From the NCBI GenBank assembly GCA_902475285.1, contig CABRZA010000117.1, positions 1 to 7,845 on the forward strand: DNA of 7,845 nt. The letters are read 5' to 3'. Positions 1 to 6,103 of the stretch are shown here, one piece after another (the first letter of the stretch is position 1; each line of letters begins with the position of its first letter). The notes under the pieces are model-generated. The model had not been told where the DNA came from. It searched no databases and saw only the letters and a program-made list of their open reading frames with translations. The position numbers and the translations under genes are program-made. This DNA comes from an uncultured Porphyromonadaceae bacterium. GTDB taxonomy: Bacteria > Bacteroidota > Bacteroidia > Bacteroidales > Muribaculaceae.

Positions 1-5
1 ATTAT

Positions 6-38
6 CCCCGATTTTTTCCCAATGGGAAAAAATCGGGG
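6..38. repeat. Perfect 15-bp inverted repeat with 3-nt loop
   Basis: The left arm (6-20, CCCCGATTTTTTCCC) and right arm (24-38, GGGAAAAAATCGGGG) are exact reverse complements around the loop AAT (21-23). The structure would form a strong hairpin in RNA from either strand. It is not a textbook intrinsic terminator, because no T run follows the stem on either strand: the T run is inside the 5' arm, and TAAAAAA follows on the + strand. It may still end transcription of a gene to the left of the window, or be a protein-binding or dispersed palindrome. It lies just upstream of the promoter-like sequence at 46-77. Confidence 0.8.
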
Positions 39-45
39 TAAAAAA

Positions 46-77
46 TATGTGTGTGTCGCGGAATGTGCGTATCTTTG
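46..77 (+). promoter_or_regulatory. Candidate Bacteroidetes-type promoter for the queA-bioB operon
   Basis: TATCTTTG at 70-77 matches the Bacteroidetes primary-sigma -7 consensus TAnnTTTG exactly. A weak -33-like TATG lies at 46-49, 20 nt upstream, where TTTG would be ideal. The stretch from about 67 to 90 is AT-rich, unlike the surrounding GC-rich coding DNA. Transcription would start around 82-87, giving a leader of only about ten bases before the ATG at 94. This favours that start codon and leaves no room for a riboswitch. No BirA-type biotin operator palindrome is visible. Confidence 0.6.
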
Positions 78-93
78 TATAAATTTTAGTGCT

Positions 94-2304
94 ATGAATC
101 CCCGCGAAATACATATCGACATATACGATTATCCCCTGCCCGACGAGCGGATAGCGCGTCACCCTCTGGCGCAGCGCGACGCCTGCCGCCTGCTCGCCGC
201 CGACGGCACTGGATTTTCCGACCATATATTCACGGAGCTGCCGTCGCTGTTGCCCGAGGGCGCGATGATGGTGTGCAACAACACGCGCGTAATTAACGCT
301 CGCCTGCGCTTCACCAAAGCCACCGGCGCTTTGATTGAAATATTCTGTCTCGAGCCCCACGCCCCCGCCGACTACGCGCAGGCCTTCGCCACACGCGGCA
401 TATGCGAATGGCAGTGCCTCATAGGCAACAGCAAGCGCTGGAAAGAAGGCGAGCTGACTATGGATGTCAACACCCCCGCCGGCGACACCGTGCTGCGTGT
501 GACACGCACCGGCGCCGAGGCGGCAGCCGACAACTCGCGCACAGTGCGCTTCGAATGGGACAACGATGCCGTGTCCATGGCCGACATCATCGCCGCTGTC
601 GGCGAGATACCCATTCCACCCTATCTCAACCGCAAGTCGGAGGAAGCCGACACAACCGACTATCAGACCGTGTACTCGCACATCGACGGGTCGGTGGCCG
701 CACCCACAGCCGGACTGCATTTCACGCCGGAGCTTCTGCAACGCATAGAGGCCGGCGGCGTGACACTGCGCGAAGTTACACTCCATGTGGGCGCCGGCAC
801 ATTCCGCCCCGTGAAGAGCGACACTCTCGCCGGGCACGACATGCACAGCGAGTTCATCGCCGTGCCGCGTGCCTTCATCGAAGAGCTCGCCGACGCCATA
901 GAGCAGGGCCGCAAGGTGGTTGCCGTGGGTACTACTTCGGTGCGCACTCTGGAAAGCCTCTACCATGCCGGGCGTCTCATGGACGCCGGACAATGGGACG
1001 GCGAAGTGCCGCAATGGAGTCCCTACGACGAGGACGCCAACGACATGGGCACACCCGACGCCCTCCGCACACTCGCAACGCGCCTCCGTGCCGACGGCGA
1101 CGATACCTTCGTGGCGCGCACCCGGATAATCATAGCGCCCGGATACAGCTACCGCGTGGTCGACGCCATGGTGACCAACTTCCACCAGCCTCAGAGTACG
1201 CTTCTGCTGCTTGTGAGCGCCTTCATAGGCGAGGGCTGGCGCGAAGTATACACCCATGCCCTCGATGCCGGCTACCGTTTTTTGAGCTACGGCGACGCCT
1301 GCTATTTCACTCGTCGCGACGCCTACGGCGAGTTACGGCTGATTGAAAAAGTACGCTCCAAAGTTCTCGCCGGCGAGGACGTCGACGACACAGATTTCTA
1401 CGCCCTTGCCGACACAGCCACCGATGCTGGCCACGAGGCTCTGCTCGCCGCCGCCGAGGAGGTGACGCGCCGCTTCTGCACGCGTAAGTTCGACTCCTGC
1501 TCCATAGTCAACGCCCGCTCGGGACGCTGCTCGGAAAACTGCAAGTGGTGCGCGCAGAGCGCACACTATCACACGGGCTGCGACACCTACGACATCATCG
1601 ACGCCGACGAGGCCGTCGCCACAGCCGCACACAACCATGCCGGCGGCATAGGCCGCTTCTCGATGGTTGCCAGCGGGCGCGCCGTAAAGGGCAAAGCCCT
1701 CGACGATATCTGCGCCATCCTCCGCCGTGCAGGCGAAGAAACAGGCATAGCCACCTGCGCGTCGCTGGGCTTGCTGAGCTACGACGACCTCGTGAAACTT
1801 CGCGAAGCCGGTGCCGTACGCTATCACTGCAATCTGGAAACAGCTCCATCGCACTTCGGCACCCTGTGCACCACGCACACCATCGACGACAAGCTCCGCA
1901 CCATCGATGCCGCCCACCGCGCCGGCCTCGACGTGTGCTCGGGCGGCATAATAGGCATGGGCGAGACACCGCGTCAGCGTGTGGAGTTCGCCCTCACGCT
2001 GCGCAAGGCACAGCCGGTGTCGATACCCGTCAACATCCTCTGCCCCATCGCGGGCACTCCGCTGGCCGACACGCCACTGATATCCGAAAAAGAAATCGAG
2101 CGGACGGTGGCCATATTCCGACTGATACATCCGACGGTTGAACTGCGCTTTGCCGGCGGCCGTGCCCGTCTGTCGCGCGAATGCCTTCTGCGGTGTATGC
2201 ACGCCGGCATCAACGGCGCCATCACCGGCGACCTTCTCACCACCACCGGCTCTACCATCGCCTCCGACCGCGAGCTTGTCGAAGAAGCCGGCTATCAATT
2301 CTGA
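94..2304 (+). CDS. queA-bioB: QueA-BioB fusion: SAM:tRNA ribosyltransferase-isomerase joined to biotin synthase
   Basis: One uninterrupted frame of 736 residues joins two cytosolic enzymes. Residues 1-409 are QueA-like. QueA transfers and isomerises the ribosyl part of SAM onto 7-aminomethyl-7-deazaguanine in tRNA to give epoxyqueuosine. Family motifs are IARHPLA (20-26), NNTRV (62-66), AAPTAGLHF (202-210), LHVGAGTF (230-237), HDMHSE (248-253), VGTTSVRTLES (278-288), VTNFHQPQST (360-369) and SYGDA (398-402). Compared with E. coli QueA there are about 35-40 extra residues between 289 and 344. Residues 417-736 are a full-length biotin synthase (separate entry). The linker is about ten residues. 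I start at ATG 94 because QueA homology begins just after it and the likely promoter is at 46-77; the in-frame ATG at 22 lies in the hairpin loop and precedes that promoter. The next gene follows after 3 nt. Family calls are firm; that the product stays one polypeptide is inferred. A sequencing or assembly artefact at the junction is the main alternative. Confidence 0.9.
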   Translation: MNPREIHIDIYDYPLPDERIARHPLAQRDACRLLAADGTGFSDHIFTELPSLLPEGAMMVCNNTRVINARLRFTKATGALIEIFCLEPHAPADYAQAFATRGICEWQCLIGNSKRWKEGELTMDVNTPAGDTVLRVTRTGAEAAADNSRTVRFEWDNDAVSMADIIAAVGEIPIPPYLNRKSEEADTTDYQTVYSHIDGSVAAPTAGLHFTPELLQRIEAGGVTLREVTLHVGAGTFRPVKSDTLAGHDMHSEFIAVPRAFIEELADAIEQGRKVVAVGTTSVRTLESLYHAGRLMDAGQWDGEVPQWSPYDEDANDMGTPDALRTLATRLRADGDDTFVARTRIIIAPGYSYRVVDAMVTNFHQPQSTLLLLVSAFIGEGWREVYTHALDAGYRFLSYGDACYFTRRDAYGELRLIEKVRSKVLAGEDVDDTDFYALADTATDAGHEALLAAAEEVTRRFCTRKFDSCSIVNARSGRCSENCKWCAQSAHYHTGCDTYDIIDADEAVATAAHNHAGGIGRFSMVASGRAVKGKALDDICAILRRAGEETGIATCASLGLLSYDDLVKLREAGAVRYHCNLETAPSHFGTLCTTHTIDDKLRTIDAAHRAGLDVCSGGIIGMGETPRQRVEFALTLRKAQPVSIPVNILCPIAGTPLADTPLISEKEIERTVAIFRLIHPTVELRFAGGRARLSRECLLRCMHAGINGAITGDLLTTTGSTIASDRELVEEAGYQF
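1339..2304 (+). other. bioB: Biotin synthase (BioB) half of the fusion, radical SAM domain
   Basis: This in-frame module (residues 416-736 counted from ATG 94, about 320 residues) has the length of a free-standing BioB. BioB inserts sulfur into dethiobiotin, the last step of biotin synthesis. The radical-SAM [4Fe-4S] motif CSENCKWC gives C479, C483 and C486. Other family motifs are RFSMVASGR (521-529), TCASLG (from 554), YHCNLET (577-583), CSGGIIGMGET (615-625), a CPIAGTPL segment starting at C650, and LRFAGGR (from 684). Counterparts of E. coli ligands C128, C188 and R260 are C555, C615 and R685, but the C97 position is S523. C579 replaces the histidine of the usual YNHNLDT segment, and C650 is a further extra cysteine. 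This pattern resembles BioBs of obligate anaerobes described as Type II, with a [4Fe-5S] auxiliary cluster; which cysteines bind here cannot be read from sequence. The module begins with CTG ATT GAA where free BioBs often begin Met-Ile-Glu. No other biotin gene is in the window. Confidence 0.88.
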
Positions 2305-2307
2305 TTT

Positions 2308-3072
2308 ATGGAGCAGCCCGTCATCACCCGCCGTCAGCTCAAAGTCTACGCCTCGCTCGACACCCCGAAGGGACGTCGCGAAAGCGGCCTCTTCGTGGCC
2401 GAAGGCACCAAGTGCGTCACCGACCTCGCCGCCACCTTCCGTTGTTCCACGCTCTATGCCACCGCCGAGTGGCTGGCTGAGCATACGGTTGCCGCCGAAG
2501 AAATTGTGGAGGCTTCTCCCCAAGTGCTCCGCAGCATCACGCGCCTGCCGTCGACGCCTCCCGTTGTGGCTTTCTTCCGCATACCGGCGAGCACCTACGC
2601 CGAAGCGCCTGACCGAGGCGAACTCGTAGTGGCGCTCGACCGCGTGCAGGACCCCGGCAATCTCGGCACGATAGTGCGCTGCTGCTCGTGGATGGGCGTA
2701 AGCCGCATCGTGGCCTCGCCCGACACGGTTGACTGCTTCAACCCCAAGGCCGTGCAGGCATCGATGGGCGCCATTGCACGCGTGCAGGTAATATACACCG
2801 ACCTGGCGGCATGGCTCGCGGGCTGCCGTTGCGCCGTATACGGCACCTTCCTCGACGGCGAGGACATCTACACCGCCGACCTCGGCGACGGCGGTGGCGT
2901 GCTCGTGATGGGCAACGAAGGCAGCGGCATATCGACTGAAGTCGAGGAAAACGTAAGCCGCCGCATATTCATACCGCCCTACCCCGTCGACGCCCACCCG
3001 CAGGACAGCCTCAATGTCGGCATGGCAACGGCGGTAGCTCTCTCACAATTCCGACAAAGACTCATAAAATAA
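2308..3072 (+). CDS. TrmH/SpoU-family RNA 2'-O-ribose methyltransferase
   Basis: This 254-residue protein belongs to the SPOUT (TrmH/SpoU) class, which binds SAM in a trefoil knot and methylates the ribose 2'-hydroxyl of a nucleotide in rRNA or tRNA. The N-terminal part (about 1-100) looks like the small substrate-binding domain; it includes the FVAEGTK segment (29-35). The three catalytic-domain motifs are all present. Motif 1 is LDRVQDPGNLGTIVR (110-124), with the conserved Asn118 and Arg124. Motif 2 is VMGNEGSGIS (200-209), with Glu204. Motif 3 is DSLNVGMATAVAL (233-245), with Ser234, Leu235 and Asn236. Length is close to RlmB (23S rRNA Gm2251 methyltransferase of E. coli), but sequence alone does not settle the target, so I give no symbol. 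It starts 3 nt after the fusion gene and ends 1 nt before radA, so all three are surely cotranscribed. No Shine-Dalgarno sequence is visible, as is common in Bacteroidetes. Confidence 0.93.
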   Translation: MEQPVITRRQLKVYASLDTPKGRRESGLFVAEGTKCVTDLAATFRCSTLYATAEWLAEHTVAAEEIVEASPQVLRSITRLPSTPPVVAFFRIPASTYAEAPDRGELVVALDRVQDPGNLGTIVRCCSWMGVSRIVASPDTVDCFNPKAVQASMGAIARVQVIYTDLAAWLAGCRCAVYGTFLDGEDIYTADLGDGGGVLVMGNEGSGISTEVEENVSRRIFIPPYPVDAHPQDSLNVGMATAVALSQFRQRLIK

Positions 3073-3073
3073 T

Positions 3074-4441
3074 ATGGCCAAGAAAGCTGTCAAATCTGTG
3101 TGGTACTGCACGGCGTGCGGCGCCGACTCGCCCAAGTGGAACGGAAGCTGCCCCGCCTGCGGGGCTTGGAATACCATGGTTGAGGAGAAGGTAGGTCCGA
3201 AGGCTCCTCTCGCCGGCCTCAGCCGGAGAATGACCATGGCAACGCCCAAACCCGTCAACGCCATAGAGGCCGTCGACGAGCCCCGCTACACCATGCCCTC
3301 GCAAGAACTCAACCGCGTGCTCGGCGGTGGACTCGTGCGTGGCTCCATCGTGCTCATCGGCGGCGAACCGGGCATAGGCAAGAGTACGCTCGTGCTCCAG
3401 AACCTCCTGGCCATACGCAACCGCCGCATACTCTATGTGTCGGGCGAGGAAAGCGCCGTGCAGCTCAAGCTCCGCGCCGACCGCATAGGGCGCGGCAGCG
3501 ACAACTGCTTCATAGTGTGCGAAACATCGCTGGAAAACATCTTCAAGCATATCGAGCAGGTGACGCCCGAGATACTCGTGGTCGACTCCATACAGACCAT
3601 AGCCTCCGATGCCCTCGACTCGTCGGCCGGCAGCGTGGGGCAGGTGCGCGAGTGCGCCGCCACGCTGCTCAAATACGCCAAGGAGACGGGCGTGCCGGTG
3701 CTACTCATCGGGCATATCACCAAGGAGGGGTCGCTGGCCGGCCCGAAGGTGCTGGAGCACATCGTCGACGCCGTATTGCAGTTTGAAGGCGACCGCCAAT
3801 ACATGTACCGCCTGTTGCGCGCCACCAAAAACCGTTTCGGGAGCACCAACGAAACCGGTATCTACGAGATGTGCCGCCGAGGCCTCCGCGAAGTCACCAA
3901 CCCGTCGGAAATGCTCCTGACGCACCGCGACGACAGCATATCGGGCGTGGCGGTAGGTGTAGCCGTCGACGGCGCACGGCCGTTTCTGATAGAAATACAG
4001 GCGCTTGTAAGCACGGCAGCCTACGGCACGCCGCAACGCTCGGTGACGGGCTACGACGGCCGTCGCACCAACATGCTTCTGGCGGTGCTCGAAAAGCGCG
4101 TGGGCTTCAAATTGGGGGCCAAGGACGTGTTTCTCAACCTTGCCGGCGGGCTCAAAGTGACCGACCCGGCGCTCGACCTGGCTGTGATATGCGCCATACT
4201 GTCGAGCAACGTCGACATAGCCATTCCCGCAGGGTGGTGCATGGCCGGCGAAGTTGGCCTAACGGGCGAGATTCGCCCCGTGACGCGCATAGAGCAGCGC
4301 ATAAACGAAGCCCAGAAGTTAGGCATGACCGATATGCTCATACCCGCCGGCAACCTCAAAGGCGTGGATACATCGGCACTCACCATGCGCTTGCACGAAG
4401 TAGGGCGCGTGGCCGACGCTTTCAGGGAACTTTTCGGGTGA
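3074..4441 (+). CDS. radA: DNA repair protein RadA (Sms)
   Basis: RadA is a RecA-related, DnaB-like ATPase that helps process recombination intermediates by driving branch migration from D-loops. The 455-residue length is normal (E. coli about 460). Domains in order: an N-terminal C4 zinc finger with C12, C15, C26 and C29 in CxxC...CxxC spacing; an ATPase core with Walker A GEPGIGKST (97-105) and Walker B ILVVDS (167-172); the RadA-specific KNRFG motif (252-256), which continues STNE; and a C-terminal Lon-protease-like domain from about 270, including SVTGYDGRR and the NLAGGLKV segment. No key residue is missing, so it should be functional. Its start lies 1 nt after the methyltransferase stop codon. 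Its TGA stop is only 2 nt from the stop of the opposing cdaA, leaving no room for a terminator between them. Confidence 0.97.
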   Translation: MAKKAVKSVWYCTACGADSPKWNGSCPACGAWNTMVEEKVGPKAPLAGLSRRMTMATPKPVNAIEAVDEPRYTMPSQELNRVLGGGLVRGSIVLIGGEPGIGKSTLVLQNLLAIRNRRILYVSGEESAVQLKLRADRIGRGSDNCFIVCETSLENIFKHIEQVTPEILVVDSIQTIASDALDSSAGSVGQVRECAATLLKYAKETGVPVLLIGHITKEGSLAGPKVLEHIVDAVLQFEGDRQYMYRLLRATKNRFGSTNETGIYEMCRRGLREVTNPSEMLLTHRDDSISGVAVGVAVDGARPFLIEIQALVSTAAYGTPQRSVTGYDGRRTNMLLAVLEKRVGFKLGAKDVFLNLAGGLKVTDPALDLAVICAILSSNVDIAIPAGWCMAGEVGLTGEIRPVTRIEQRINEAQKLGMTDMLIPAGNLKGVDTSALTMRLHEVGRVADAFRELFG

Positions 4442-4443
4442 CA

Positions 4444-5226
4444 TTACCTCGCCGCAGTAATTGCGACGGCGTTGAGGCGGTGCTCAAGCTCGGTGCTGCT
4501 TATGCGTGTGGTGAGCTTGCCTCGGTGGGCGATTGAAATATTGCCCGTTTCCTCGCTCACGACAATGGCGAGTGCGTCGGTGGCCTGGGCTATACCCAAA
4601 GCCGAACGGTGACGCAGGCCGAGCGTGCGCGGCACGTCGCTGTCGTGGCTCACCGGCAGGATGCAACCCGCGGCCTCGATGCGGTTGTGGGCCACTATCA
4701 TGGCGCCGTCGTGGAGAGGAGAGTTCTTGAAGAAGATATTCTCGATAAGGCGCGTGTTGATATTGGCGTCGATAAGGTCGCCGGAGGCGGCATAATTGTC
4801 GAGTGGCACGCTCTGCTCGAGCACAATGAGGGCACCGGTCTTGCTCTTCGCCATGCTCATGCAGGCATATACAATAGGCATCACCCATGCGAGCGCCTCC
4901 ACGTCGTCGCCGTCGCGGTGATGGTGGAATATATTGCGCAGGAACTTCCATCGCCGGTGCGAGCCGAGCTCGACAAGGAAACGGCGGATGGGCTCCTGAA
5001 AAAGTATCACGAGGATAATGAGGCCTATGGCCATGAATTTGTCGAGGATGGTGCCGATGAGCTTGAGGTCGAGAATCTCCGACCCAATCGCCCACACCAC
5101 CATGAAGGCCAGGACGCCGTAGAATATGTTGATAGTGCCCGACTCCTTCATAAGCCGGTAGATGTAGAATAGCAGCACGGCAAAAAGCAGAATGTCGAGC
5201 GCGTCCTTTATACCGAAGTCGAACAT
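4444..5226 (-). CDS. cdaA: Membrane diadenylate cyclase CdaA (c-di-AMP synthase)
   Basis: The 260-residue protein should make cyclic di-AMP from two ATP molecules at the inner face of the cytoplasmic membrane. Three hydrophobic helices (about 8-23, 33-52 and 60-76) precede a DisA_N-type catalytic domain (about 105-230). The signature motifs are intact: DGA at 173-175 (inside PLHDGAMIV) and RHRSALG at 205-211. The GALIVLEQ segment (131-138) and the VVSEETGNISIA stretch near the C-terminus also fit. After the third helix the sequence reads FQEPIRR (76-82), where B. subtilis CdaA has FQPELRR. The start ATG is preceded on the coding strand by AGGATATT, a possible ribosome site. It begins 13 nt after folP ends, so the two are cotranscribed. 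The Firmicutes partners cdaR and glmM are not here. c-di-AMP commonly controls potassium and osmotic balance and cell-wall homeostasis; the role in this organism is not visible. Confidence 0.93.
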   Translation of the reverse strand: MFDFGIKDALDILLFAVLLFYIYRLMKESGTINIFYGVLAFMVVWAIGSEILDLKLIGTILDKFMAIGLIILVILFQEPIRRFLVELGSHRRWKFLRNIFHHHRDGDDVEALAWVMPIVYACMSMAKSKTGALIVLEQSVPLDNYAASGDLIDANINTRLIENIFFKNSPLHDGAMIVAHNRIEAAGCILPVSHDSDVPRTLGLRHRSALGIAQATDALAIVVSEETGNISIAHRGKLTTRISSTELEHRLNAVAITAAR

Positions 5227-5239
5227 AATATCCTGTTGT

Positions 5240-6094
5240 TTATAAATTTGCGTACTTGTTCATAGCCTCCGTCACGGCGATGCTGTGGCGGGCTGCGCGC
5301 GGGTCGTGCACGCGCAGTATGGCAGCCCCGCGCTCCACGGCAAGCGTTCCGGCGGCTACGGTGGCTGCGAGGGCATCGTCGGCCGTCACGTCGAGGAGCT
5401 TTGTGAACATCGACTTGCGCGACACACCCACGAGTACGGGACGGCCGAAAATATCGAAAGCCTGCAACTGTGCGAGGAGCTCATAGTTCTGTTCGAGGGT
5501 CTTCGCGAAGCCGAAACCCGGGTCGACGATGATGTCGGCCACGCCGAGCTCTTCAAGGACGGCGATGCTGTGGCTCAGCTCGGCGATGACACCGGCTGTC
5601 ACACCGGTAGGATAGTCGGTAAGGGTCTGCATGGTTGCCGGCGTACCGCGCATGTGCATGAGCACATAGGGCACACGCAGGCGAGCTACGGTGGCGAACA
5701 TGTCGGGGTCGAGGGTACCGCCGGCGATATCGTTGACGATATCGGCGCCGCACTCCTCGACGGCAAATGCCGCCACGGAGGCACGGAAGGTGTCGACCGA
5801 GAGGGGGATATCGGAACCGACGGCACTGCGCACGGCTGCGATGGCGAAAGCAAGGCGTCGGCGCTCCTCGTCGGCATCGACGGTCTCGGCACCGGGGCGC
5901 GTGCTGCATGCGCCTATGTCGATGATATCGGCGCCGTCGGCAACCAGACTGCGTGCGCGGGCAGCCACGGCCTCTTCGTCGAAAGCACGCGAGCCGCCGT
6001 AGAACGAGTCGGGCGTGGCATTGAGAATACCCATCACCGCCGGACGTCCGAAGGCAATCGGGCGTCCGTGGAGGTTGAGGGTATAGGGTGTCAT
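5240..6094 (-). CDS. folP: Dihydropteroate synthase
   Basis: FolP condenses 6-hydroxymethyl-7,8-dihydropterin pyrophosphate with p-aminobenzoate to form dihydropteroate in folate synthesis; it is the sulfonamide target. The 284-residue TIM-barrel protein has all family signatures: MGILNATPDSF (21-31), DIGACSTRPGA (59-69, loop 2 where many homologues read GGESTRPG), SVDTFR (99-104), NDIAGG (121-126), MHMRG (146-150), DPGFGFAKT (191-199), GVSRKS (223-228) and RVHD (261-264). No insertion in the substrate loop suggests acquired sulfonamide resistance. It starts 9 nt after the bipA stop and ends 13 nt before the cdaA start. To my knowledge folP next to a DisA_N-domain gene is a recurrent pair in Bacteroidetes. 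No Shine-Dalgarno sequence precedes the ATG. Confidence 0.96.
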   Translation of the reverse strand: MTPYTLNLHGRPIAFGRPAVMGILNATPDSFYGGSRAFDEEAVAARARSLVADGADIIDIGACSTRPGAETVDADEERRRLAFAIAAVRSAVGSDIPLSVDTFRASVAAFAVEECGADIVNDIAGGTLDPDMFATVARLRVPYVLMHMRGTPATMQTLTDYPTGVTAGVIAELSHSIAVLEELGVADIIVDPGFGFAKTLEQNYELLAQLQAFDIFGRPVLVGVSRKSMFTKLLDVTADDALAATVAAGTLAVERGAAILRVHDPRAARHSIAVTEAMNKYANL

Positions 6095-6103
6095 AAGAGA
6101 ATG

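Noticed and set aside
22..93. In-frame upstream ATG at 22 that would add 24 residues to the QueA-BioB protein
   Set aside because: The ATG lies in the loop of the inverted repeat and upstream of the TATCTTTG promoter box. The added residues resemble no QueA N-terminus, whereas homology starts right after the ATG at 94.
402..1346. 314-codon Arg/His-rich frame inside the QueA half
   Set aside because: It is a frame-shifted shadow of queA with extreme Arg content and no family signature. Only its stop at 1344-1346 matters, for the junction argument.
1528..2304. HydE- or PylB-like radical SAM enzyme instead of BioB for the second half
   Set aside because: The CSENCKWCAQS, YHCNLET, CSGGIIGMGET and LRFAGGR motifs are those of biotin synthases, and the Arg260 and Cys128/Cys188 counterparts are kept.
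1333..2997. 554-codon open frame on the minus strand opposite bioB and the methyltransferase
   Set aside because: It runs antisense across two well-supported genes, its translation is a low-complexity Ala/Gly/Val/Arg mix with no recognisable motif, and such frames are expected in GC-rich coding DNA.
4451..4470. Possible hairpin GCCGCAGTAATTGCGACGGC as a radA/cdaA terminator
   Set aside because: The stem is short and interrupted (CGCA/TGCG plus a bulge), it lies inside the cdaA coding sequence, and no T run follows on either strand.
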